In this document: positions 1 to 6,857 of the stretch, piece by piece
How positions within the stretch are numbered: position 1 is the first letter of the stretch
Layout of the letters: each line of letters starts with the position of its first letter
Source of the DNA: Deltaproteobacteria bacterium
Lineage (GTDB): Bacteria; Desulfobacterota; Binatia; Binatales; Binataceae
Direction: 5' to 3'
Assembly: GCA_021786815.1 (NCBI GenBank)
Contig: JAJYMR010000178.1
Location: 1 to 8,227 of the forward strand
Length of the DNA stretch: 8,227 bases
Notes under the pieces: generated by a model
What the model was told of the DNA's origin: nothing
Database searches by the model: none
Seen by the model: only the letters and a program-made list of their open reading frames with translations
Translations under genes and position numbers: made by a program

Positions 1-33
1 GAGCATGTCCTCGGTCTGCCGCGCTCCTACTGA
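1..33 (+). CDS. C-terminal end of an upstream gene, probably an acyl-CoA dehydrogenase (partial)
   Basis: The frame starting at base 1 reads EHVLGLPRSY and then stops at TGA 31-33. Many acyl-CoA dehydrogenases end in a segment of the type 'ERVLGLPR', so this is most simply the tail of such an enzyme whose body lies left of the window. It is in the same orientation as the hydratase at 72, with 38 bases between them, so it probably belongs to the same transcript. Only ten residues are visible. A family III CoA-transferase tail, which also often ends in a short leucine- and glycine-rich segment, cannot be excluded. Confidence 0.4.
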   Translation, partial: EHVLGLPRSY

Positions 34-71
34 GGGGCGTGTCGGCCGAAGCCGCAACGAGGCGCTTTGCC

Positions 72-851
72 ATGTACCAGACGCTCGAATACGGATGCGA
101 GAACGGAGTCGCAATTGCGCGGCTCAACCGCTCCGACAAACTGAATGCGCTCAATCCCGCCATGATCGCCGAGCTGCGCGAGCTCGTCGCCGCCGTGCGC
201 GCCGACAAAGCCGTGCGCGTGCTCGTCATCACTGGCAAGGGACGGGCCTTCTCCGCTGGCGCCGACATCTCGCGCCTGGTCGAGATAACGGATGCGGGCG
301 GCGCAATCGAGTTCTTCGAAAGCATCCAGACCGCTTACAACGCGCTGGAGGATCTTGACCGTCCCACTATCGCCGCCATAAACGGCCTCGCGTTGGGCGG
401 CGGATGCGAACTCGCGCTCGCGTGCGACCTGCGAATCATGGCCGATAGCGCCACGCTCGGCGTGCCCGAGATCAAGATTGGCGCGCTGCCGGGAGCGGGT
501 GGCACCCAGCGGCTTGCCAAGATGCTTCCACCGGCGATCGCCAAGCAAATGATCTATTTCGGCGAGCCGCTATCGAGCGCCGCCGCGCTTCAGCACGGGC
601 TCGTCAACGCGGTGGTGCCGGATGCCAGCGTCGTGGATGAGGCAATCAAGTGGGCGCGCCGGCTCGCCGAGCTTCCGCCGATAGCGCTGCGATGTGGCAA
701 GACGCTGGTCCACACGGGAATCAACGCGGACCTGAAGACGGGGATCGAGGCTGAGCGCGCGGCTCTGGCTTTTTTATTCTCAACCGAGGACCGCCTCGAG
801 GGAATGAACGCATTCCTGCAGAAGCGCGCGCCGAAATTCAGCGGGCGATGA
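72..851 (+). CDS. Enoyl-CoA hydratase (crotonase superfamily), BadK-like role possible
   Basis: This predicted 259-residue cytoplasmic enzyme would add water across the 2,3-double bond of an enoyl-CoA. The two oxyanion-hole segments are clear: AFSAGADIS (about residues 59-67) and NGLALGGGCELALACD (about 104-119). Both glutamates used by true hydratases are present, Glu113 in GGGCEL and Glu133 in LGVPEIKIG, followed by LPGAGGTQRL. The C-terminus EGMNAFLQKRAPKF is typical of the family, and the length is normal. I chose ATG 72 over an in-frame GTG at 39: ACGAGG at 57-62 lies 9 bases upstream, the usual N-terminus starts near MYQTLEY, and the purine run before GTG 39 is too close to serve as a ribosome site. 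Its neighbours are an acyl-CoA dehydrogenase 36 bases downstream and a BadI-type crotonase, so it may hydrate a cyclic enoyl-CoA as BadK does. General beta-oxidation is the alternative. Confidence 0.93.
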   Translation: MYQTLEYGCENGVAIARLNRSDKLNALNPAMIAELRELVAAVRADKAVRVLVITGKGRAFSAGADISRLVEITDAGGAIEFFESIQTAYNALEDLDRPTIAAINGLALGGGCELALACDLRIMADSATLGVPEIKIGALPGAGGTQRLAKMLPPAIAKQMIYFGEPLSSAAALQHGLVNAVVPDASVVDEAIKWARRLAELPPIALRCGKTLVHTGINADLKTGIEAERAALAFLFSTEDRLEGMNAFLQKRAPKFSGR

Positions 852-887
852 ACGCGGCCGCCGCGATACCGCGAGAGAGATTGCGAA

Positions 888-2036
888 ATGGATTTTACTT
901 TTACTGAACAGGAGCAGCGCTTTGCCGACTCGGTCCGGCGCTTTGCGCTTACCCGCCTGCTGCCGGACTATCCCAAGTGGGACCGGGGCAACGCGTTTCC
1001 GCGCGAACGCGTGCGCGAACTCGGCCAGTTGGGCATCACAGGGCTCAGTATTCCCGCCGAGTACGGGGGCACCGAAGCCTCGTTCACGATGGCGGGAATC
1101 GCGGGCGAGGAACTTGGCCGCGGCGACATCAGCACCACGCTGTTCCTCCAGGTCGGAATGATCGGCGGCAGCATCGCGCGCCATGCGACCGAGACCACCA
1201 AGCGCGAGTGGCTGCCCGGACTCGCGTCCGGCGAGAAGATTGTCGCGCTGGGCCTGACCGAGCCGGGCGCGGGCTCCGACGCCGCAGCATTGAAGACCAC
1301 TGCGCAGCGCGACGGCGATCATTTCGTGCTCAACGGCGAGAAGGCATCCATCAGCCTCGCCGGTCTCGCCGACGCCGCGCTCGTATTCGCGCGCACCGGC
1401 GGCGAAGGAGCCCGCGGAATCAGCGTCTTCATGGTTCCGCTCGACCGCCCCGGAGTTTCGCGCCGTGTGTATCGCAGCGCAGGGGAACGGATGACCCAGC
1501 GCGGCTCGCTGATATTCGAAGACGTGCGCGTTCCCGCCGACCATTTGATCGGGCAGGAAGGCGGCGGGTTTTACCAGGTGATGAACGCGTTCGACTACAA
1601 CCGCGCGATTATCGCGCTCGCATGCATCGGTGCGGCCAAGCAGTCACTCGACGAGACCATCGAATACACCAAACGCCGCCACACCTTCGGCAAGCCCCTG
1701 GCGAAGAATGAAGGCGTGTCATTCCAAATCGCCGAGCACCTGACCATCCTGCACGCGGCGCGAATGCTCGCTTACGAATGCCTGGCGCGCCGCGATCGCG
1801 GCGAACCGCATACGAAGGAAGCCGCCATGGCGAAATGGCTGGCGCCCAAGGCCGCAGTCGAGGCCATCCACTGCTGTATCATCCTGCACGGGTGGATGGG
1901 CTACGACCAGGACCTGCCGCACGAGCAGCGATTGCGCGACGTGATGGGACTGGAGATCGGCGACGGCACGCCCGAGATAATGAAGTCGATAATCGCGCGC
2001 GAAACCTTCGGGCGCGAATTTCTTGCATATCGGTAA
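888..2036 (+). CDS. Acyl-CoA dehydrogenase with Asp at the catalytic-base position
   Basis: This FAD-dependent enzyme of 382 residues is full length and would introduce an alpha,beta-double bond into an acyl-CoA, passing electrons to ETF. Visible landmarks are the middle-domain LGLTEPGAGSD (121-131), NGEKASISLAG (149-159), RRHTFGKP (263-270) with FQ at 279-280, and the C-terminal GYDQDLPHEQRLRD (338-351) followed by GDGTPEI (358-364). In medium-chain dehydrogenase the base is the Glu of 'YEGT'; here that position is Asp359. The isovaleryl-type alternative base is also absent, because the corresponding helix reads FDYNRA. The tryptophan that usually sits in 'KxWIT' is Ser154. I associate this Asp/Ser pattern with dehydrogenases acting on cyclic or branched acyl-CoAs such as AliB (cyclohexanecarboxyl-CoA); that is recollection, not alignment. 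GAGAGA at 873-880 supports ATG 888. Confidence 0.94.
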   Translation: MDFTFTEQEQRFADSVRRFALTRLLPDYPKWDRGNAFPRERVRELGQLGITGLSIPAEYGGTEASFTMAGIAGEELGRGDISTTLFLQVGMIGGSIARHATETTKREWLPGLASGEKIVALGLTEPGAGSDAAALKTTAQRDGDHFVLNGEKASISLAGLADAALVFARTGGEGARGISVFMVPLDRPGVSRRVYRSAGERMTQRGSLIFEDVRVPADHLIGQEGGGFYQVMNAFDYNRAIIALACIGAAKQSLDETIEYTKRRHTFGKPLAKNEGVSFQIAEHLTILHAARMLAYECLARRDRGEPHTKEAAMAKWLAPKAAVEAIHCCIILHGWMGYDQDLPHEQRLRDVMGLEIGDGTPEIMKSIIARETFGREFLAYR

Positions 2037-2054
2037 TCAACGAGGAGAACACCG

Positions 2055-2828
2055 ATGGCATTCGAAGACATCATTTATGAAAAAGCCGACGGCATCGCGA
2101 CGATAACCATCAACCGGCCCACTGTCATGAATGCGTTTCGCGGCAAGACCGTCGATGAGATGGTCGAGGCGTTCCACGACGCGTGGCACGATCGCACCGT
2201 GGGCGTCGTTATCCTGACCGGCGCGGGCGATCGCGCCTTCAGCTCGGGCGGCGACCAGTCGGTGCGCAGCGGCGGCGGCTATCAGGGCGGCATGAACGTC
2301 GAGGAGCTGCACGCGGTAATCCGTGACATCCCCAAGCCGGTGATCGCCGCGGTCAACGGCTACGCAATCGGCGGCGGCCACGTCCTCCACGTCATTTGCG
2401 ATCTGACTATCGCCGCCGACACCGCGCGCTTCGGCCAGGTCGGGCCCCGCGTCGGGAGCGTCGATCCCGGCTTTGGCACCGCCTACCTGACGCGGCTGGT
2501 CGGCGAGAAGAAGGCCCGCGAGATCTGGTATCTGTGCCGGCAATATTCCGCGCAGCAGGCGCTCGAGATGGGCCTGGTGAACAAGGTCGTTCCCGCCGCG
2601 GAGCTTATGGACGAGGCGCGAGCGTGGGCGCGTGAGATGCTCGCGATGAGTCCAACCGCGCTCAGGATCGCAAAGGCCTCATTCAACGCCGAAACCGACC
2701 ACATCAAGGGGATCGGCGCGCTTGGGATGACGGCGCTCGGCCTGTACTACGGGACGGAGGAATCGATGGAAGGGCGCAACGCCTTCATGGAGCGGCGAAA
2801 ACCCGTTTTCAGCAAGTACCGCAGCTAG
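2055..2828 (+). CDS. BadI/MenB-type crotonase, probable ring-opening beta-ketoacyl-CoA hydrolase
   Basis: This 257-residue crotonase belongs to the branch holding MenB (dihydroxynaphthoyl-CoA synthase) and BadI (2-ketocyclohexanecarboxyl-CoA hydrolase). Marks of that branch are NRPTVMNAFRG (20-30), the oxyanion segment AFSSGGDQS (61-69), GYAIGGGHVLH (102-112), FGQVGPRVGSVDPGFGTA (126-143), and KKAREIWYLCRQYSA (152-166). Both hydratase glutamates are absent (His109 and Gly130 at those positions), so it should not hydrate enoyl-CoAs. Asp137 in GSVDPGFG corresponds to the conserved Asp of MenB. 'SVDPG', the opening MAFEDIIYE, the stretch VEELHAVIRDIPKPVI (82-97) and the tail around LGLYYGTEES look closer to BadI than to MenB, whose equivalent is usually 'SFDGG'. 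BadI cleaves the ring of a cyclic beta-keto thioester to give pimeloyl-CoA. There are no menaquinone genes nearby, which favours a catabolic role. GAGGAG at 2042-2047 sits 7 bases before the ATG, and the preceding gene ends 18 bases upstream. Confidence 0.88.
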   Translation: MAFEDIIYEKADGIATITINRPTVMNAFRGKTVDEMVEAFHDAWHDRTVGVVILTGAGDRAFSSGGDQSVRSGGGYQGGMNVEELHAVIRDIPKPVIAAVNGYAIGGGHVLHVICDLTIAADTARFGQVGPRVGSVDPGFGTAYLTRLVGEKKAREIWYLCRQYSAQQALEMGLVNKVVPAAELMDEARAWAREMLAMSPTALRIAKASFNAETDHIKGIGALGMTALGLYYGTEESMEGRNAFMERRKPVFSKYRS

Positions 2829-3101
2829 TGACAGGAGTCTGAACTTCGCTAAAAGTCGGCGCCGTTTGAAACTCACCTAGCCTTCACGCGTCTCCCGCTC
2901 GGCCAAGGCGCGAATTGGATAGGTCGCGGAGCGATCCGGCCAAAATCGCTTCCACGAGTCATAGGCGCGGTGGACGGGCGCATAATCCGCGCAATGCGCG
3001 TAAGGTATCTATGTTTCAGGGGGCCGGACGACCCGTGCTCGATGATGAAAGAGCCGCACGCTCTGGAATGAAACTAGAACAGGACGCCGAAGGACCGTCT
3101 G
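2829..3101. other. Intergenic gap between the two plus-strand gene groups
   Basis: No credible gene is found in these 273 bases. A 69-codon TTG-started frame at 2915-3124 is arginine- and serine-rich, overlaps the next gene and resembles no family. The gap interrupts otherwise close spacing, so a promoter for the CoA-transferase to DUF35 group may lie here. A CATAAT resembling a -10 box is at 2981-2986, but no good -35 box lies 16-18 bases upstream. No hairpin with a T-run marks a terminator. Confidence 0.5.
2965..2992. repeat. Short perfect dyad around a -10-like hexamer
   Basis: GCGCGG at 2965-2970 is the exact inverse complement of CCGCGC at 2987-2992. The 16-base spacer contains CATAAT at 2981-2986. 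The arrangement could be an operator overlapping a promoter for the downstream genes. Six-base GC-only inverted repeats are frequent by chance in DNA of this composition, so support is weak. Confidence 0.2.
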
Positions 3102-4307
3102 ATGAAGCCGCTCGACGATATTAAGGTAATTGAATTCGCCGAAATGGTTTCCGGGCCCATGTGCGGCAAAATGTTCGCCGACATGGGCGCCGAAGTGATC
3201 AAGATCGAATCCCCGGGGACCGGAGACCAGTCGCGGCGTCATCCCCCATTCCCCGGCGATATCCCTCATCGTGAGAAAAGCGGCCTGTTCCTCTATCTGA
3301 ACACCAGCAAGAAGAGCGTTACGCTCGACGTGACGCGACCCGCGGGCGCGAATATCTTCAGGCGCCTCGCCGCGAACGCGGACCTGCTGATCGAAAACCA
3401 CCCTCCGGGCCATCTCGACAAGCTCGGTCTCGGCTTCGAAGCGCTCCACCGGCTCAATCCGCGCCTGGTCGTCGTCTCAATAACGCCATTCGGGCAGAAA
3501 GGGCCCTACCGCGATTGGAAGGGAAGCGATCTGATTGAGTGGGCGATGAGCCTGACCGGATACAACACGCCTACCATGGTGGACGATCCGAAAAAGGAGA
3601 ACCCGCTGCGTGCGCCCGGTCATCCGGCCGAAATGATGGGCGCGACCACGGCGGCTGCGGCGGCGATGCTGGCGCTATGTCATCGTGAGCGCACCGGCGA
3701 AGGCCAATGGGTCGACGCACCATGCTGGCAGGCGACGCTCAACACGGCAAAAGTCGAAATGGCAGTGTACGCATATCGCGGAGTTCCGTTTAACCGCCTG
3801 CGCGCGGGTGCGGGCGCTGGCCTGGAGCCGCTTCCCTGCCGCGACGGGTATGTGTACACGCTTTGGACCGTCGACGCGCACTTCGAGGCGCTCAAGGAAC
3901 TGCTCGGACATCCCGAATTACTCGAGGACGACCTTTTCAAGACGATGAAAGGTCGGGCCGATAATGATGACGTCGTGCGCTTGGCGATCCGCCAAGCGTT
4001 GCTCAACTACGACATGGACGATCTCGTGAGCCGCGGGCAGGCATTGGGATTGCCAATCGGCGCGGTATATACCGTGGCGCACGCCGCTGAAGACGAGCAC
4101 CTGAAGACACGTGGCGCATTCGTCGAGATCGACCATCCCGCCGCCGGTTCGCTCCGTTATCCCGCCCAATTGGTGCGGTTGAACGCAACGCCATCGTCGC
4201 CCTCCCGCGCGCCGCTGCTCGGCGAGCACAACGAGGAGGTTATCGGACGGCGGCTTGGTTACGGTGCCGAGGAGCTGTCGGCGTTTCGCGCCGACGGGAT
4301 CATCTAG
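3102..4307 (+). CDS. Family III (CaiB/BaiF) CoA-transferase with Glu in place of the catalytic Asp
   Basis: This 401-residue protein has the family III CoA-transferase fold, which moves CoA between carboxylic acids through acyl-aspartyl and glutamyl-CoA intermediates. Landmarks are the N-terminus LDDIKVIEFAEMVSGPMCGK (4-23), MGAEVIKIESP (28-38), NTSKKSVTLD (67-76), ENHPPGHLDKLGLG (98-111), RTGEGQWVDA (197-206) and LLGEHNEEV (372-380). In formyl-CoA transferase the catalytic residue is Asp169, 21 residues before the T of the 'TGxGQ' motif. Counting back the same distance here gives Glu177 in GHPAEMMGA, while the next gene keeps Asp. This suggests the non-catalytic or altered subunit of a two-subunit enzyme such as benzylsuccinate CoA-transferase BbsEF. 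A Glu-dependent independent enzyme is the alternative. The start is well supported: GAAGGA at 3089-3094 lies 7 bases before the ATG. The next gene begins 16 bases after the stop. Confidence 0.93.
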   Translation: MKPLDDIKVIEFAEMVSGPMCGKMFADMGAEVIKIESPGTGDQSRRHPPFPGDIPHREKSGLFLYLNTSKKSVTLDVTRPAGANIFRRLAANADLLIENHPPGHLDKLGLGFEALHRLNPRLVVVSITPFGQKGPYRDWKGSDLIEWAMSLTGYNTPTMVDDPKKENPLRAPGHPAEMMGATTAAAAAMLALCHRERTGEGQWVDAPCWQATLNTAKVEMAVYAYRGVPFNRLRAGAGAGLEPLPCRDGYVYTLWTVDAHFEALKELLGHPELLEDDLFKTMKGRADNDDVVRLAIRQALLNYDMDDLVSRGQALGLPIGAVYTVAHAAEDEHLKTRGAFVEIDHPAAGSLRYPAQLVRLNATPSSPSRAPLLGEHNEEVIGRRLGYGAEELSAFRADGII

Positions 4308-4309
4308 CA

Positions 4310-4315
4310 AAGAGG
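4310..4315 (+). promoter_or_regulatory. Shine-Dalgarno site fixing the start of the second CoA-transferase
   Basis: AAGAGG lies 8 bases before ATG 4324. This decides against an in-frame TTG at 4255, which would overlap the preceding gene by 53 bases and add 23 residues unlike the family N-terminus. Confidence 0.7.
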
Positions 4316-4323
4316 CTGCGGAG

Positions 4324-5544
4324 ATGGCGATGCTTCCGCTCGAAGGCGTTCGAGTTACCGACTTCAGTTGGATTATCAACGGTCCGCAGACGGCGTTGTG
4401 GTTCGCCGCGATGGGCGCTGAGGTTATCAAGGTCGAAAGTCGCGTCTATCTCGATTACATGCGAATCGGGCCGCCTGCGATGGCCGACGATATTGCGGGC
4501 CCTAACCGGAGCGGAATTTTTCACAACCTGAATTATGGGAAAAAGTCCGTGAACCTTAACTTGGCCACGGCGAAAGGCCGCGAACTCGCGTATGAACTGG
4601 TAAAGCGCAGCGATTTTGTGATCGAGTGTTTCGCGGCGCCGCATACCCGCAAGCTTGGGCTGACATATGAGCAACTCAAAGCGGTCAAACCCGACATCAT
4701 CGTGATCTCGGTTTCGCTGCTCGGAAAAACCGGCCTGGAGCCGGCGCAGTGGGTCGGTTGGGGGCCAATGGCGGCGTCATACGTCGGAATGTTCGACGCG
4801 CAAGGATACCTTGGCGGGCCGCCACGCCAGACCGGCGGCACGTGGCCAGACTACGCGATTGCAACCGCCGTGATGTTTCACGCTCTTGCGGCGTTGCGTC
4901 ACCGCGACCGCACCGGCGAGGGCCAGTGGATTGACGCGAGCATGGGCGAAACCGTAATCGGCGAGATGCCGGAATGGTTCATGGACTATTTCATGAACGG
5001 CCGTGACCGCCGTCAGCGGGGCAACCGCGACGATTTTCTGGCGCCGCACAACACTTATCCCTGCAAAGGGGACGACAAATGGATCGCAATCGCGGTCGGC
5101 TCGGATGAGGAATGGAGCGCCTTGTGCCGGGTGATGGGCACGCCCGCGTGGACTCAAGACGCGGCATTTTCCTCACAGCTCGGACGATGGAAAAACTCCA
5201 GCGCGATCGACGCGCGGCTGAACGAATGGACGCGCCAGTACGATCACCGCGAGCTGGCGCGAACGCTTCAGGCCGCTGGAGTTCCCGCGGGCCCGGTGCT
5301 CGACAGCGTGGAGGTTTACCAGGACGAGCACCTATGGGAATGGGGCTACTGGTGGGAACTGGAGCATCACGAGGCCGGAAAACGCATCCTGCCCGGGCTC
5401 CCGGCCAAGTTAAGCGCCATTCCCAAATTCAACTACTCACCCCCGCCCGATTTGGGCGAGCACAACCATGAAGTGTTCAGCGGACTGCTCGGTCTGACTG
5501 ACGAAGCCATCGCCAGGCTGATGGATGAGAAGGTGATCTACTGA
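4324..5544 (+). CDS. Family III (CaiB/BaiF) CoA-transferase with canonical catalytic Asp
   Basis: With the start at ATG 4324 this is a 406-residue family III CoA-transferase. Landmarks are LPLEGVRVTDFSWIINGPQT (4-23), MGAEVIKVES (30-39), NLNYGKKSVNLNL (68-80), RTGEGQWIDASM (196-207), the C-terminal AGVPAGPVL (318-326) and LGEHNHEV (377-384). Asp176 in WPDYA stands exactly 21 residues before the T of the TGEGQ motif, the position of the catalytic Asp169 of formyl-CoA transferase, so this copy should be active. The Trp- and Tyr-rich region around residues 331-346 (YQDEHLWEWGYWWELE) may shape the acyl pocket, but I cannot assign a substrate. It lies 16 bases after the Glu-bearing paralogue, which points to a shared transcript and possibly a heteromeric enzyme like BbsEF or the malate transferase SmtAB. 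By analogy the donor could be succinyl-CoA; this is inference. Confidence 0.94.
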   Translation: MAMLPLEGVRVTDFSWIINGPQTALWFAAMGAEVIKVESRVYLDYMRIGPPAMADDIAGPNRSGIFHNLNYGKKSVNLNLATAKGRELAYELVKRSDFVIECFAAPHTRKLGLTYEQLKAVKPDIIVISVSLLGKTGLEPAQWVGWGPMAASYVGMFDAQGYLGGPPRQTGGTWPDYAIATAVMFHALAALRHRDRTGEGQWIDASMGETVIGEMPEWFMDYFMNGRDRRQRGNRDDFLAPHNTYPCKGDDKWIAIAVGSDEEWSALCRVMGTPAWTQDAAFSSQLGRWKNSSAIDARLNEWTRQYDHRELARTLQAAGVPAGPVLDSVEVYQDEHLWEWGYWWELEHHEAGKRILPGLPAKLSAIPKFNYSPPPDLGEHNHEVFSGLLGLTDEAIARLMDEKVIY

Positions 5545-5678
5545 GATCGCGAAAGAGAGGCGATGAAGCCCGGGATTTTTCAGACGCGGCGCTGATGTCG
5601 TCGGGTGACGGGTAAGACGGATGCCTCGCCGCCAAAGCGTTGAACGGGAGCGGCCATTGAACAAGAGCGGAAGTTGAG

Positions 5679-6851
5679 ATGGAAAGCCTAAAGGACAAGG
5701 CCTGTATTGTTGGCGTGGGCGAGAGCGCGTTCACTCGCGGCTCGGGCAAAACGGAACTGCAATTGATGCTGGAGGCTTCGGCCAACGCACTCAATGACGC
5801 GGGGCTCAGGCCGCACGACATCGACGGCATTGTTGGACCGCCTCTCGGCGCCAGCGCCGAGCACTTCGCTGCCAACCTGGGAATCGAGAACTTACGGTAC
5901 TCCGCCTACGTTCAGATGGGCGGGGCGAGCCCTGTGGTTGCGCTGCAAAGCGCCGCGATGGCGGTGGCCCTCGGGGTCGCCAAGCACGTGCTGGTTCCAT
6001 GCGGATGGAATGGCTATTCCGTGATGCGCGTCAGCTCTGGCGGCGGAGGTGGACGCGACTCGGCACCGCCGGGGCCGCTAGGCGGCACGATTGGCGACTA
6101 TTACATGCCCTACGGCGCGATCGCGCCGGTGCAGTGGTACGCATGGATCGCCACGCGGCACATGAAGCTGTACGGCACCCGGTTCGAAACCATGGGCGCA
6201 ATCGCCGTGAACTCGCGCACCAACGCCCAACTCAATCCGCACGCCTTAATGCGCGGCCGTCCGCTCACCATCGATGACTATTTCAAGGCGCGATGGATCT
6301 CGTACCCGTTCCGGCTCTACGACTGCTGCCTGGAGACCGATGCCGCGGGCGCCGTGATCGTCACTTCGTCCGAGCGTGCGCGTGATTTGAAACGCACGCC
6401 CGTCTACATCTCGGGCGTCGCCGAGGGCCACCCGTATCCGGCCGACGACATCCCCGCACGCCCCGACCCATTCGTGATCGGACTTACATTCGCCGCGCCC
6501 AAGGCGTTTCAGATGGCTGGGATTACCCACGGCGACATCGACTTTGCGGAAATTTACGATTGCTTCACTTACGTCGTAATGCTGCAGATCGAGGCTCTGG
6601 GTTTCTGCAAGCGCGGCGAGGTCACGGACTTTGTCACACCCGAGCGTATCGCTCTCGGCGGAGAATTGCCGCTTAACACGCATGGCGGCCTCCATTCCGA
6701 GGCGCATGTCTGGGGCATCAATCATATCGTCGAAGCCGTGCGCCAGTTGCGTCGCGAATGCGGCGAGCGCCAGGTCAAAGACGCCGAGGTCGGCTTGGTT
6801 ACGGGATGGGGAGACTTTGGCGACGGCGGGCTGGCGATTCTGAGGAGATAG
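5679..6851 (+). CDS. Thiolase-fold protein lacking both catalytic cysteines (Ltp2/BbsB-like)
   Basis: This 390-residue thiolase-superfamily protein is of the type that works with a DUF35 partner. The N-terminus KACIVGVGESAFTR (7-20), DIDGIVG (47-53), the DFAEIYDCFT segment (288-297) and NTHGGLHSEAHVWG (333-346) followed by VEAVRQLR (351-358) place it in the SCP-x/Ltp2-like group. The nucleophilic cysteine of ordinary thiolases, expected in a 'CASG' motif, is replaced: the segment reads MGGAS (80-84). The C-terminal second cysteine is also gone, since that region reads TGWGDFGDGG (375-384). His343 and the Asn-Thr-His-Gly-Gly loop remain. Ltp2 aldolases likewise lack the cysteines and cleave steroid side-chain CoA thioesters by retro-aldol chemistry, so an aldolase role is more likely than thiolysis. 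BbsB, the benzoylsuccinyl-CoA thiolase, is another relative. A CGGAAG at 5668-5673 supports the start. The DUF35 gene follows after 6 bases. Confidence 0.92.
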   Translation: MESLKDKACIVGVGESAFTRGSGKTELQLMLEASANALNDAGLRPHDIDGIVGPPLGASAEHFAANLGIENLRYSAYVQMGGASPVVALQSAAMAVALGVAKHVLVPCGWNGYSVMRVSSGGGGGRDSAPPGPLGGTIGDYYMPYGAIAPVQWYAWIATRHMKLYGTRFETMGAIAVNSRTNAQLNPHALMRGRPLTIDDYFKARWISYPFRLYDCCLETDAAGAVIVTSSERARDLKRTPVYISGVAEGHPYPADDIPARPDPFVIGLTFAAPKAFQMAGITHGDIDFAEIYDCFTYVVMLQIEALGFCKRGEVTDFVTPERIALGGELPLNTHGGLHSEAHVWGINHIVEAVRQLRRECGERQVKDAEVGLVTGWGDFGDGGLAILRR

Positions 6852-6857
6852 AGGACC

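Noticed and set aside
39..71. In-frame GTG start extending the hydratase by 11 residues
   Set aside because: The purine run before it ends one base from the GTG, the added residues do not look like the family N-terminus, and ATG 72 has a better-spaced ribosome site.
780..1544. 254-codon minus-strand frame opposite the acyl-CoA dehydrogenase
   Set aside because: It mirrors a strongly supported gene in GC-rich DNA, and its translation shows no recognisable domain. The minus frame at 6246-6992 is rejected on the same grounds.
2055..2828. Menaquinone MenB as the main call for the second crotonase
   Set aside because: The superfamily branch is right, but SVDPG, the N-terminus and the C-terminal segment look closer to BadI, and no menaquinone genes are nearby. 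It is kept as an alternative.
2857..2864. Palindrome CGGCGCCG after the BadI-like gene as a terminator
   Set aside because: It is a loopless 8-base palindrome with no extension of pairing and no T-run, and is expected by chance at this GC content.
2915..3124. 69-codon plus-strand frame across the intergenic gap
   Set aside because: Its composition is arginine/serine-rich, it has no family resemblance, it starts at TTG, and it overlaps the well-supported start at 3102.
4255..4323. TTG start overlapping the first CoA-transferase gene
   Set aside because: The added 23 residues are unlike family III N-termini, and ATG 4324 follows AAGAGG at good spacing.
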